From contig OX578150.1 in the NCBI GenBank assembly GCA_951213105.1, positions 24,742,022 to 24,806,021 of the forward strand: 64,000 nt of DNA, given 5' to 3'. Source of the stretch: Amaurobius ferox (lineage: Eukaryota; Arthropoda; Arachnida; Araneae; Amaurobiidae). A model generated the notes under the pieces. It was not told where the DNA came from and ran no database searches. It saw only the letters and a list, made by a program, of their open reading frames with translations. A program made the translations under genes and the position numbers. Every line of letters begins with the position of its first letter. The first letter of the stretch is position 1. Positions 11,486-23,162 of the stretch are shown one piece after another.

Positions 11486-11632
11486 TTTTAAAATGCGGAC
11501 GTCCACAAGAGGTTCAACCCCCATCAACCCCAGGACCTTCTCAAGAAAACTTTGCCATTTCAGGACCAAGTCATGAAGCAATTACAAAATTAAAACTACC
11601 TCAGGCAACAAAAAGAAAAGGTCGACCAAAAG
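11486..11632 (+). pseudogene. ZSWIM3-like gene, exon D with AT-hook
   Basis: Phase 1 entry gives VLKCGRPQEVQPPSTPGPSQ, then FAISGPSHEAITKLKLP and TKRKGRPKGK. The last motif is a good AT-hook (R-K-G-R-P-K-G), a minor-groove binding element for AT-rich DNA (family knowledge). The exon leaves in phase 1 at the donor GGTAAATG (GT at 11633). Confidence 0.72.
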
Positions 11633-11742
11633 GTAAATGAAAAATTATAAAAAATAATTTATAATCTGTATTTTGTTAACTATGTTAAAATGATTTCTAA
11701 TATTCTTAGTTTTAACATTAATATATGTATATGTAAATATAG
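11633..11742 (+). other. Short intron between exons D and E
   Basis: A 110-bp intron with GTAAAT donor and ATATAG acceptor (ends 11742). Phase 1 on both sides. Confidence 0.65.
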
Positions 11743-12242
11743 GTTCTCAGACAACTATTATTTGTCTTCCTAAGAAAAAAATAGCAAAAAGTTATACAAA
11801 GTTTCAATCATTACCCTTATTAATTAAGCAAAAAATAATTCTAACCTGGTTTGTGGAGCATTCAGTTGCAGATAATGTATTAAAAAATGGTGGTCTTGTT
11901 GAAGAACAACATATTGAAATGCGGCCAGAGAATATCCCATCTGCTTCTCTACATGCTGACATAGCTTTCTGGTAGGTCGGACGGTCTGGGTCTCAACAAC
12001 AACAACATGCTGACATAGGATTAATAAAATGTTTAGTAACTGAGGAAGCTTGGAAATGTTTGCAAAGCATAATCAAAATTAAGCAACAGTTAAATGTAGT
12101 TCAATGTGTAATTTGTTCACAAATAACCAGTACACAGACTTTTGTGAACTGTTGTCGCTGCCTGGACATATATCATATTAAATGTGCCAATATTTCATCT
12201 AAAATCAAAAACTGGTTTTGTTTTAATTGTATTAATATTTAA
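11743..12242 (+). pseudogene. ZSWIM3-like gene, terminal exon E with PHD finger (disrupted)
   Basis: The frame reads SQTTIICLPKKKIAKSYTKF, then WFVEHSVADNVLKNGG and ENIPSASLHADI, and after an insertion GLIKCLVTEEAWKC and a C-terminal PHD finger: CVIC, NCCRC, YHIKC, WFCFNC (C-x2-C, C-x2-C, H-x2-C, C-x2-C). It ends at TAA 12240-12242. A 40-bp SINE 3' fragment at 11965-12004 with a 14-bp target duplication interrupts it. The added 54 bp keep the frame but bring a TAG at 11973-11975, which would remove the PHD finger. PHD fingers usually read histone tails (family knowledge). With the exon A stop and the LINE, I judge this a pseudogene, though any one lesion could be recent. Confidence 0.75.
11965..12004 (+). 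mobile_element. SINE 3' fragment E4 inside a coding exon
   Basis: 40 bp from CTTTCTGGTAGGTCGG to the (CAA)n tail, flanked by perfect 14-bp repeats ACATGCTGACATAG (11951-11964 and 12005-12018). It matches the last part of the longer SINE copies (S1-S3), including GGACGGTCTGGGTCTCAAC. Its 5' end lies inside the P3 loop of the 3' hairpin, so unlike E1-E3 it looks like a random 5' truncation. Confidence 0.88.
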
Positions 12243-12451
12243 TTTGTATTTATTGTATTAATATTTAATTTGTATTTATTGTATTAATATTTAATTTGTA
12301 TTTATTTTATTAATATTTAATTTGTGTTTATTGTATGTGTAATTGAATTAATATTTAATTTGCATTAATTGTGTGTGTAATTGTGCTAATATTTAATTTG
12401 CGTTAATTGTATTAATATTTAATTTGTGTTAATTATATTAATATTTAGTCT
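12229..12451 (+). repeat. 26-27-bp tandem repeat at the gene 3' end
   Basis: About eight diverged copies of a unit like ATTAATATTTAATTTGTATT plus TATTGT. The first unit overlaps the final codons and stop of the terminal exon, so the minisatellite may have grown from the coding end. Confidence 0.8.
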
Positions 12452-12555
12452 TAAATTTACATGTTCATGAACATTTCATTAGGGCATATCATCTATTGTT
12501 AAGCAATAAATTTAAATTGTTCATGAACATATATATATATATATATATACACACA

Positions 12556-14072
12556 CACTGCTGAACAATTGCTAAGGACGGATGACACTATCACCCATAG
12601 CAACCACAAAAAGAAAGGAAGCAAAATGTGGAAAATTAGAATAAGTGTGGAATACAGTAAGAAGAGGTGTGCGTATGCAAATTTTTTATTTCCACGCCTG
12701 TTCGTCACGTGATAGCGCTGATAAGAGATTTAAAGGATTTGACTCGTGTGGACAGTTGTTCCAAGTGAACGTTTTTACGTGAAAGATTTAATTGACGAAC
12801 TTGAAATTTTCGGTATATCTTCCCGATATCACTTAGATGATTTCGCGCGTGGCTGTATTATTGGAAAGATCAAAGAAAAAGGTGAAAAATAACAGATGTT
12901 ACCAGGGAGTTCAACATCACCCACAGCTTTGTTTCACAGCTGTGGCAAGCATTTAAAACAACTGGAATGTGTAGCAAACGTCACGAGAGAGGTCATGTTA
13001 GAAGTACAATGCCTGCAAGAGACAGGTACATTGTCCTATCGGCAAAAAGGAACTGGCGCACCACAACTCAGCAGGTGGCAAATCAGTTTCTTGCTACCAC
13101 AGGACAGCAGATCTCCCGAAAAACTGTAGCCAAAGGGAAAAGGAGGACTATAAACCCACAGACCTGCTGTGTGTGTCCCATTGTCCAGACTGCACCATAC
13201 CGCCCGTTTGCAATGGTGTTGTGAGCATCGCAATTCGACCGAACAGGACTGGGCTTGCGTACTATTCTCAGATGAGAGTAGGTTCAGTCTGTCATCGGAT
13301 TGTAGATGCCAACTGATCTGGCATGAGAGTGGTATTGCTTATCGTCCAGAAAATATCCATGAAAGGAACCAATATCTGACATTCAGTATCATGGTATGGG
13401 CTGGCATCATGATCAATGGCCGCATGCCCCTACATGTGGTTGCAACTAGGACTATGACTGGTTAACGATATATTGATAAAGTTCTACTACTTCATATTTG
13501 CCTTTTCCATGGTGCTGTCAGTGATAAATTTGTTTTCATGGATGACAACACACCATGTCATCGAACACTCACTGTTCTGGATTATCTAGTCAGTGAGGGT
13601 ATTCAATGCCTCGTATGGCCAGCACGTTCTCTAGATCTAAGCCCCATTGAAAATGTTTGGGATGCTTTGGTGAGGTGACTTGCTGGTCAAAAATATCCTC
13701 CAAGAAACAAGAACAACCTCATCCATGCACTGACAGAGGAGTGGGATAACTTGCCTCAACAGCTGCTGGATAATGTTGTGTAAAGCATGTGCATTGAACT
13801 CCACGGTGGACATATCCCATACTGACACCTTTCTCAAAGGTGCCTGCTGTCGTTCATATGCATTTTTCCATATCTCCATACACAGCATCAAATGAATACT
13901 TTTTTCCTTTCAGATGTTTCAAAACCTTCTGTATTTTCCAGAACAATAAATGATCTTTATTCTAATGTCCGAACAGTGTGGCAACAATATTTTATCCTGC
14001 TGGCCTCCACCCCCGCTTAATGTTGTGCTATATTGCAATTTGTGATCCGTCCTTAGCAATTGTCCAACAGTG
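12556..14072 (+). mobile_element. Tc1-like DNA transposon with inverted repeats
   Basis: Terminal inverted repeats of about 28 bp: left CACTGCTGAACAATTGCTAA(GGACGGAT) from 12556, right its near reverse complement ending at 14072 (CAATTGTCCAACAGTG). The flanks are TA-rich microsatellite, so the TA duplication cannot be placed exactly. The 1.5-kb length and single transposase region fit the Tc1/mariner group. Confidence 0.85.
12840..13795 (+). pseudogene. Tc1-like transposase, decayed
   Basis: Pieces in several frames: helix-turn-helix part (LWQAFKTTGMCSKRHERG), catalytic part FSDESRFSLSSD (first D), FMDDNTPCH (second D) and LDLSPIENVWDAL (final E), then an ending LTEEWDNLPQQLLDNV. The DD34E layout is clear. 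Stops and frameshifts (for example near 12895, 13222, 13465 and 13678) prevent a product. The group moves by cut-and-paste into TA sites. Confidence 0.85.
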
Positions 14073-14488
14073 TATGTATATATATATGAGTGTATTTGTG
14101 TATGTGAAATTTTACTAAACATTTTTGTCACTGTCATCGTAGACTTTCAAATATTTTTGTTTTCACAGAAATTATATGTTATGGAAAAAACTTGCAAATA
14201 TTACTGTCCATTAATTGTATTAAAATGTAGAGCAATAGTTCTCAGCCAGTGAAATGCGAAAAAGATGACTGGCGGTGCTTGTATAGTTTGTGCAACACTG
14301 AAAGATGAATTAACATCAAATATGAAAAAAGTCATTTTTTTTTATTGATATATATGTTTAAATAGTACTTCCCAGAGGATTGTAAAAATTAATTTGAATT
14401 AGGAATATCTTTTATAAAATTCCACATGGAATCTAGTATTAGTCGAATACCTTTCTTCTGAAGAAAAAAAGCAGTGCATTGATATTTC
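14073..14488. other. AT-rich spacer
   Basis: No gene or repeat recognised between the Tc1-like element and the target duplication of LOA2, apart from an (AT)n tail next to the transposon. Confidence 0.5.
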
Positions 14489-14660
14489 ATTTCATGTGAT
14501 GAAATAAAATGAAATGAGAGACGGGTGCCTCAAAAAGAGCACAGCAGATCGAACAGAGGTCTATTGTACTACCCCAGACATCTCTATGAAAAGAGACCAG
14601 TAGCCAATGCAAAGATGAGCAGGCATTTGACAGGGATGTCATTCAGCTCCTAGGGTTCAA

Positions 14661-16644
14661 TCACATGTCGACCAATGTGTTCGAATCTGTGAGCAGAGTA
14701 AACCTCACATTCACAGAGAATGTGAGCAGCAGTTTCTTCGCTATATTTGCAGCCCCTGCAAAGCAAATCTTTAGTGATGCCCATAATATCAAGGTGCCTC
14801 TTGAGGGTGCAGTGATCAGTAAGGAGCCCAACAGCCCTCCTGATGCCAGTTCTGTGCAGAGCTTGAAAAGTTCCTTTTGGCGTATACTAGAGCAATTGCA
14901 GTTGAGAATTTTCACTTGCCTTTGACCCTTAATATTACGCCAGTTCTTACATTGAAGCTTCCTGAAGATGTCATAAACGATTCTTCTGGTAAGATCATTG
15001 GGAATACCCGAGGCCGGCTCAGGACCAACGAAAGGAGTACTTGAGCCTTTTCTAGCTAATTCATCAGCCAACTAACTCATTACCAGGAATATCCGAATGT
15101 CTAGGCACCCAGTAAAGAATGACTTTATTATTGCTACAATTTCACAGAATGCATTATAGCACTCCCAGACAAGGGAAGATGTCATGGTAGACTTCCCAAG
15201 AGCCATGAGAGCAGCCTGACTGTCTGAACATATAAGTATTTGGTTGCTCTTATACTTTCTGTCATAGCAAATTCTACAACACATAAGAATGGCAAAGACC
15301 TCGCCCTGAAAGACAGTAGCATAACTGCCAAGCAGATAAGACAGCTCTGTGTCATCATCCAGACAGCACACACCAGCACTAGTACTTGTCCCAATATTCA
15401 AGCCATCCGTATACCATACAATACAATTCTGTTTATTGTAGGCGGGAGTCCTTCCAGTCATCCCGCGAGGGAACCTGAATTTCGTAAGGCTTATCAAACG
15501 TATATTTGACATGAATGCCATCAGGTGGCATACAGAAATAAGGATGACTAGCAACGTTACTGTTAAGATCATTCCAAGATAAATATCTTGAGTAATCTTT
15601 CCAGTGTTTCAGATATTTAAGTCTGTTCATGCAAATGAGTGCCTGTGCTTCAATATGCATATAGAGCGGGTGCAATCTAAATAAAAGTTCAAGAGTTGCA
15701 ATGGGAGTAGTTTTCATGCATCCAGAGATTGCAATACACACCATCCTTTGAAGCTTAATTAATTCTAATTTAGCAGTTTCACATCTTATTCTAGACCACC
15801 AAACAATGGAGCCATAGGAAAAGATAGGACAGATTACCATCGAGTAAATCCAATGGATAGCCTTGGGATTTAAACCCCAGGTTTTCCCAATAACATTCCT
15901 ACAAGACCAGAAGATTATTCTGGCTTTAGTCATGCAGTAATTCAAGTGTCTCTTCCTGTTGAGTCCCTTGTCAAAATAAATTCCTAGGAATTTAACCTCT
16001 TTGGAGCAGGTAAGCTTCTGACCAAAGAGGCGAATATCTCCGAGATTAAGGATGCTTTTTCTAGTAAATGCAACCATATCAGTCTTCTGCAGGTTAACAG
16101 AAAGACCTGCATTTTTACACCATGTCTCAACCCTCCTAATAGCGGTGGACATCATGTCAGAGACAGTGTTGCCAAATTTGCCCCTGGCAATGATAACAAC
16201 ATTGTCTGCGTAGCCAATGCAGGAAACACCAGAAACATTGATGCTCTCCAAAAGAGAGTCCACAACTATACACCAAAGAATTGATGAAAGCACACCTCCT
16301 TGCGGCCGGCCACACATTTTGCTACCGCAAACCCTAGGGTTGGTTGTGTGGTCTGAGTCTTCAACACCTCCTTGCGGACAGCTCGCAAGTGCATGCACCG
16401 TCATACTATCACCAAGTAAAGATGCACATATATACCTATTAGATAAAAGGTTCTGGATCCAATAAGAGATTGTGATATCAACACCTTTCCTATCAAGGAT
16501 GGTATCGATGGGGTACCTTATCAAAGGCGCCTTCAATGTCGAGAAAGATGACACGAGCAACTTCTTTGGCATTGAAGTTTCTCTCCAAAATAAAGGAGAG
16601 ATTGTAAAGGGCAGTGTCCGTAGATTTGCCCGGTTGATAGGCAT
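14661..16644 (-). pseudogene. LOA2 ORF2 remnant (RT and RNase H)
   Basis: On the minus strand: RT part with LDRKGVDITISYW, then YADNVVIIARG (an Asn replaces the second catalytic Asp of YADD), then VKFLGIYFDKGLN; RNase H part with WYTDGLNIGTS, LICSDSQAAL and MADELARKG. Frame breaks occur near 15450-15550 and 15072 and before the C-terminal zinc region. Just before the RT palm, 24 extra codons come from the mini-element plus its duplication, and the frame stays open through them. The changed YADD motif alone would probably kill polymerase activity. Confidence 0.82.
16306..16363 (+). mobile_element. Mini-retroposon E2 (58 bp) with 14-bp TSD
   Basis: Starts CCGGCCACAC and ends GTGTGGTCTGAGTCTTCA. 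Flanked by perfect ACACCTCCTTGCGG repeats (16292-16305 and 16364-16377). Helices: P1 CCGGCCACAC with GTGTGGTC; P2 ACC with GGT; P3 AACCC with GGGTT (a 12-nt palindrome). LOA1 and LOA3 have uninterrupted sequence here, which proves this is an insertion. See the finding on covarying hairpins. Confidence 0.88.
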
Positions 16645-16766
16645 GTTGAGAACTTGACAAAGGCTTAGAAGCCAGGATCACTTCTCTTAAGTACCTATCA
16701 ATAATCTTCTCAAATGTCTTTAAAAGAAAAGATGTAAGGCCTGAAGGAAAATTTCATGTGATGAAA

Positions 16767-16985
16767 ATTGAATAAATGATTTAAAAAAATTGCAGAAAGA
16801 GGAATTATATTTTTAGTCATTTTGTTCAACATACTTAAAGTTATAATCTTGACTTCCTATTTTTATACAAGACAGCTTTTTATTGATACACATTTATGAA
16901 AAGGTTGAGAAAACCCTGATGTAGAGCATTGTAGTATACTTGAAGTAAAATGATCAAATTGAAATGACAGTTTTGCTTATTTATG
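16767..16985. other. AT-rich spacer
   Basis: Nothing recognised. Confidence 0.5.
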
Positions 16986-19965
16986 CCGTGTATAATGTTC
17001 AAAATAAAAGACTATACTAATGTGTATTACAATTTAAGAAATAGATTTGTAATGGTGATCATTAAGTGGTTAGGGATTTTTATCTATAAATATTAAATGA
17101 GCAGTCACTTATTTTCATGGTTGTGCAAGAAGTAAAACATGAAACAAGAAGTTGTAATTTAGTAATTGATTTTCATATTTACATATGAGGTAAAAAATTT
17201 ACCATTTTTGTTATGTGATATAAGTAACCAATAACCAATTTGTATGCTTGTTTATGAACAGATATGCATGTTTTGCATAAAGTTAATAAATAATTTAATG
17301 TGCAATATTGCTGACAGTTTTTGGGCCCCTGTGCACTACCTAAGATTGCCCACTACTTTACAATTGACCTTTTTTCATAAACTGTTTATGCAACCTTGGC
17401 CCCTATACAATACATATTTTTATACTCATCCCAACACCCTGTTGGTTTATATGTTAAGTAATAAATTTGTATTGTTTGCTTAAAGTAAAACAAATAATAT
17501 ATGTATTTTAACTTAGCAGATAAATTCGTATGTTTCCCCATGAAGTAACTAATTTGTATTGTAATTTAAGTAACAGTTTAATTTTATTTATGTAACACAT
17601 ATGCATGCTTGTGCCATAAGTAAAAGAATAATCTTATGTGTATTAGAATTTAAGTAACCAATTTGCATATTTGTGCATGAAGAAAAAAAAGTTTTTATAT
17701 TGTGATTTAAGTACGATGGCCATATTTTCCGAAAATAAGTAACGGACAAGTTTTCGCTTTGTTCCAACTCATCTCCAGATGAATTTATCGCTGGGGGAAG
17801 GAATAGGCCTAAAAGGATGATTAAAATAGAATGTCCCACTTGCTAACCTAAAGTGCTCACTCAGTACTTATTTATGCTTTGTACTAACCCTATTATGTGG
17901 GATATTTTCTGTAGTCATAGTAGTACATTTTTTGCAACTTGATACACTTTGTCGGCTCCTGGAGATGAAGGTTACAGTCTGGTAGTCCCCACCTCAGGGA
18001 GCACACCTGCATGTTTCCAATCTTAAATAGGTTTGGAATAATTTAAATTAGATTGGCAAATATAATTAACATAAAATAAAACAAATTATATCAGTAGTAA
18101 ACATATATTTTTACTTATTGTAATGAATTACAATTGGTTAATGTTAAAATAATAACCATTAAAAATGTATAATTTTAACATTTCTCAGATGAATGTATTT
18201 TTTTATAGAACATGATCAGGTTTCAGAAAATTATTCTTTCATAGACAATTTATATGCATTTTGTGAAAATGCAACTATGCCATGGATAAGTATCAAGCCA
18301 TGTATCAAGTTGCAAAAAATGTACTATTAAGACCAAAGACAAAGTTATACACAATATGGTTAGTACAAAACATACTCCCACAGTTTCAGCTTTAATTTGC
18401 TTGCATTTTTTCACTTGTCCAAAAATTATGTATGGTTGAAAATATTCTCTATTTGGAACATTTGATCAGTCCTTCATAAAAATAAAAGTCAAATTTAAGT
18501 TTTGAAAAAATAAATAAATCTAAAGGATAGCTACTTGAAAAAAAAGGGCAGTCCTTTAAAATAAAGGATGCATAGTAACTATGGCTATAAGTAAAGGGTT
18601 AAGATGTTTTACTTAAAGTAAAATGAGAATATGTTGTGTATAATAATTTTAAGTGACATTTGTATTCTTGTGCGTGGAGTAAAAGAATAATCATATTTGT
18701 ATTGTAAATGTTTTTGCATGGGGTGAAAAATAATTTAATATGTATTGTACATCAAGTAACATATTTGCATGTTCATACTCGGAGTAAATGTGTATTGCAA
18801 ATTAAATGTAACAAATTTGCATGTGTATGCAATAAATTAATGTTATTTGTATTGTAATATAAGTCCTAGATTTGCATATTTATGCATGGTATAGTTTAAG
18901 TAACAGATTTGCATGCTTGTATATACCAAAGGTGAGCGAACTGTAGATTCCGAGACAACAATATTGACCATTCTATTACATTTTTTTTTAATATATATAT
19001 AATAATAAAATTTTAAAATAATATTTTTGTGGCCTATGAACATTCAACAATGTATGAAAAGCATTTTATGTGGCTCTTTTTATCGAAGAACTCACTCATG
19101 TCTGGTATATATAATAAAAAGAGCTTGTTTAATTATAATTTAAGTAACAGATTTAAATGTTTTTTGCATGAAGTAAAAAAATAATTTAATGTGTATTGTA
19201 AATTAAGTAGCATATTTGTATGTATGTGCATGCAATAAAAGAAACTTGTTTATATTGTTGTTTAAGCAACGAATTTGAATGTGTTTTGTAAATTAAGTAA
19301 CAGATTTAAGTAGCATTGCATGTTTGTGTATGCAATAAAAGATGCATGTATGTATAGTAATTTAAAAGCAACTGCTTTGCATGTTTGTGTATGAAGTAAA
19401 AGAATTAATTTTATGTGTATTGTAATATAACTAACTATTTGCATGTTTTGTAATAAGAGTAACAGATTTGCATGTTTATGCATAAAGTAAAAAAAAGTAA
19501 TTTCATGTATATTGTAAATTAAGTAGCATATTTGTATGTATGTGCATGCAATAACAGAAGCTTGCTTGTATTGTTATTTAAGCAACGGATTTGAATGTGT
19601 TTTGTAAATTAAGTAACAAATTTAAGTAGCATTGCATGTTTGTGTATGCAATAAAAGATGCATGTATGTATAGTAATTTAAGCAACTGCTTTGAGTTTTT
19701 GTGTATGAAGTAAAAAAATTAATCTTCTGTGTATTGTAGTATAACTAACAGATTTGCATGTTTTATTTAAAGTAAAAATATAATCTCATGTGTATTTTAA
19801 ATTAATTAACAGAATACTATATTTGTGCATGAAATTGAAGAATAATCTAATGTGTATTGTAATTTATATAACATATTTGCATGTTTGTGCATGAAGTAAC
19901 AGAATAATCTTATGTGTATCATAATTTAAGTAACAAACTTGTATGTTTTTGTACACTGTAAACAA
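16985..19965. repeat. Degenerate minisatellite region with a 316-bp higher-order unit
   Basis: Diverged, loosely spaced repeats of phrases such as AAGTAACAGATTTGCATG, TGTGCATGAAGTAAAAGAAT and TTATGTGTATTGTAATTTAA, with a rough unit of 60-75 bp. They are densest at 17040-17720 and 18600-19960. Bases 19201 onward and 19517 onward are two copies of one longer block (period 316 bp, about 90 percent alike by eye). The middle (about 17720-18590) lacks clear units. No protein signal. Confidence 0.7.
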
Positions 19966-19999
19966 TCTTGCATATTTTAATTAAGAATGATGCATTTTT

Positions 20000-20600
20000 A
20001 ATTCACCCATATGAATCTAACAATGCCATAGAGCTTCAATTCTTTATATAACTAATTAAGTATTACCTTATATTATGTTTTTTTTTTTTAATCTTGAACC
20101 CTTACATTTAGCATGCCCTTGAATGAAGCCAAATGAGTACTAATTAGTTTTGCTGCTAAACTTAAGTCAGCAAACTTTATAGTATTTTTTTGGATGAGAT
20201 AACTCCAATGGAATTTTAAACTTGAAATGTTGAATCAGAAGATAACTGAAATGTCATCAACTGTTCCTGGATTTACCACATGTATAATGGTGCTGCATAA
20301 TAGACTTCATATGTAAAGTAAGTAGATAAACTATTTTTAATAGTTAGTGATAAATGACAATTTTCTTATTCTTATCGTTATTATAGTAGTTTTGTGACTG
20401 AATATTAAATATAATACTCAATGAATATTAAAAGTAATACTAATTTAATTGTATTTTAATTTTGTAATGTTTTTTTTTTTATGTAAATTGTTTGAAAGAA
20501 ACTTGTTTAAACTTAGTTCACATAATTTATATTTTCCTTTTTAAGAATATTTCACATGTATGTATTCATTAACATATATAATTTTACATATACTATACAT
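20000..20600 (+). repeat. Direct duplication, copy 1
   Basis: Shares long stretches with 22590-23150, such as AAGCCAAATGAGTACTAATT, ATAATGGTGCTGCATAATAG and TGTAAAGTAAGTAGATAAA. The order is kept over about 560 bp, with indels. No coding potential is seen. Confidence 0.75.
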
Positions 20601-22590
20601 TAGCTATATCATCAAAATAGTTAAAAAGTAAATGTTTGTACTAAAAATTCACTTAACGTTGTATGTCACACTTATTTTTAAATGAATGCACTGGTTTTTC
20701 TATTTTTTTTCCATCTGACTTGATTTCAGCAAGTAGTATTTTTTTTCTTTTTTAATTTTAGTGAGTTCATTTTTAATACTGGGGTTTTAAAAAAAAAAAA
20801 GTAAAAGTAGCACTTAATATTTTTAAATCATATCTATAATATGATTTTGTATTTAAAATAGAGAAAACAATACTGTTTTATGTAAAAACCCATTACCATC
20901 TTTTTGCAGCAACTAAATGTAAATAAATACATCTTTTAAATATAAAGAATAATAGAATATTTACATTTCCTTAAAACTTTAAAGTATTGACAAATTATTA
21001 TGATACATTATTAAAATATTTAAAAATATTCTTATAAAAAAACAAATGCATCTGAAAATAAAATATTTAAATTGTTTTAAAATTCAAAATAATTTATGCA
21101 ATACAAGCAATCTGGACAGAGGAACACAAGCATATTATTCTCTAACATCTTTCAAAACAGTGTTTCAGTACTGGACACACCAAAACAAATTGAATCCTGT
21201 AGTTTGTGACCAAATTTATTATTTTGTGCTAAACATATTTTATTTTACACATTAATTTATAGCAATAAGTAATTACTATGCTTTGTTACATTTGTTGTAT
21301 ATGTAAAACTCTATTCTTATATTGTATGGTAAAATGTGAATGGTAACATTATATAGGGAATAAATTACCCTGCATTGTGCGGATCTTAATTAAGTACCTG
21401 CTACTTAAATAATACCACTCAAGTTTTCAATTCAAATCACCTCAAAATTTCAAATTTTTTGTTTAAGCACAATTTTTAGTTCATTCCACAAATGTTGTAA
21501 GCTAAGAAAATAAAAATAAAACAATCCTCTGAAAAAATTCCTCCTTCTGTAAGCATGGCATAAATCCTGATGTCAGATGCACAGTTGGCAGGTCAAAAAA
21601 TAGCTTCATCGTGGAACATTTAAAATCTTCACTCACTTCAAAAGAGAGCTGAAAAAAATTATTTCTGATATCGAAAAATAAATTTTTGTTTAAATGTAAA
21701 GATATACAACTTAGTTAAATATGTTATACAATTATCTTAGTTAAATATGTTAATCTATGTCTTTCCTGTAGATCCAAGGTCTGATACCTAGTGTGTGCAA
21801 GCACCAGTGCTCTCATAAATGAAAAAATGCATATACGTATACTTTAATTCTATTTTCTTATGCTTCTGGAGGATGTATATATATGTGTGTGTGTATGAGT
21901 GCTCATTAATGGAGAAAGGTTGCAGATTCATGCTCTAGATGTCTAGATAGCAAGCAATTACATTTGAATGTTCATAATAGAATCCTAACAAAAAGACAAA
22001 AAAATGGTGAATTTTTTAATAGACCCATTTATGACCTCAAGTTTGATCAAATTAGTTATGTGTATTGAACAAAATATTTGATCTTTAATGCTTATTGCAC
22101 AGTTAAATTTTAAACCCAGTATAATTATATGAATTTTTCAAATGTGCATGAAGTAAAAACATTTGTGCATTGAAATTGTAGCAACATATTTGCCTATATA
22201 TATATCAGTTATATTATACATGTCAAAGATATTAACTGATTAAAATTCTGTACATTATATGTATTTGGCATGATGTCTTTAATTCAACTTGTATATAATG
22301 CAGATATCTTATGTGTTTGAGAGATTAGCATATGTAAAATTTTACAAAATTATTACAATAATGTTTCAATTAACTATGTTCCTCTGACCTACTTTTTATG
22401 ACTTATTATGTACAATCTCTTTCATAAAGTATATTCATCTCAATGAAATTATAGATGTTGGATGAAGTCAACGACAGAGCAAGTAATTTTTGTTAAATTT
22501 GACCAACTTGAATTTATCTGAAATAACTCTAAAATGTAGTAAGTAGTATTATTTTATATTAATTTTTTAATAACTAATGAATTTTTAATT
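20600..22590. other. AT-rich spacer between duplicates
   Basis: AT-rich DNA with short simple repeats (for example TGTGTGTGTATG near 21882). No gene recognised. Confidence 0.5.
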
Positions 22591-23150
22591 TGTACAGATG
22601 AACTTGACAATGTCATAAAGCTTCAATTCATTACGTATCTAATTACCTTATAATATTATGTGTGTGTTTTGTGTTATCTGGAATTTCTGCATTTAGCATT
22701 CCCTTGAATAAAGCCAAATGAGTACTAATTAGTTTTGCTGCTAAATTTATGTCATCAAACTTTTTAGTATTCTTTTGGATGAGTAACTTCATAGGTGTTC
22801 GATGAAGTTAATGACAGAGTGTGAAACATTGAATCAGAATATAACTGAATGTCAACAACTATTCCTGGATTGAACATATGTATAATGGTGCTGCATAATA
22901 GATTGCATATGTAAAGTAAGTAGATAAATGCTTTTTAATAATGATTAGTGATGAATGACAGTTTTCAGAACATTGTCTTTATTACAGAAGTTTTGTGACT
23001 AAATATTAAATTTATTACTTAAAAAAATAATTTATTTTATTTTAGTGGATTTCTCATTCAATTATTTGAAAGAAACTTATTTAATCTTAATTTATGTAAT
23101 TTATATTTTCCTAAGAATATTTCATGTTTATGCTCATTAACATATATATA
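22590..23150 (+). repeat. Direct duplication, copy 2
   Basis: Second copy of the 20000-20600 block, ending close to an (AT)n tract at about 23143-23161, just before the pogo/Tigger fragment. Confidence 0.75.
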
Positions 23151-23162
23151 TATATATATATA

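Larger units (their letters stand above)
14505..16750 (-). mobile_element. LOA2: 5'-truncated LOA-like LINE, inverted
   Basis: Flanked by perfect 16-bp repeats ATTTCATGTGATGAAA (14489-14504 and 16751-16766). On the minus strand it runs from RT to the 3' UTR and a CATTT-like tail. Its 5' end matches LOA1 near base 6614, the same internal point where LOA3 begins. A 58-bp mini-retroposon sits inside it at 16306-16363. Confidence 0.9.
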
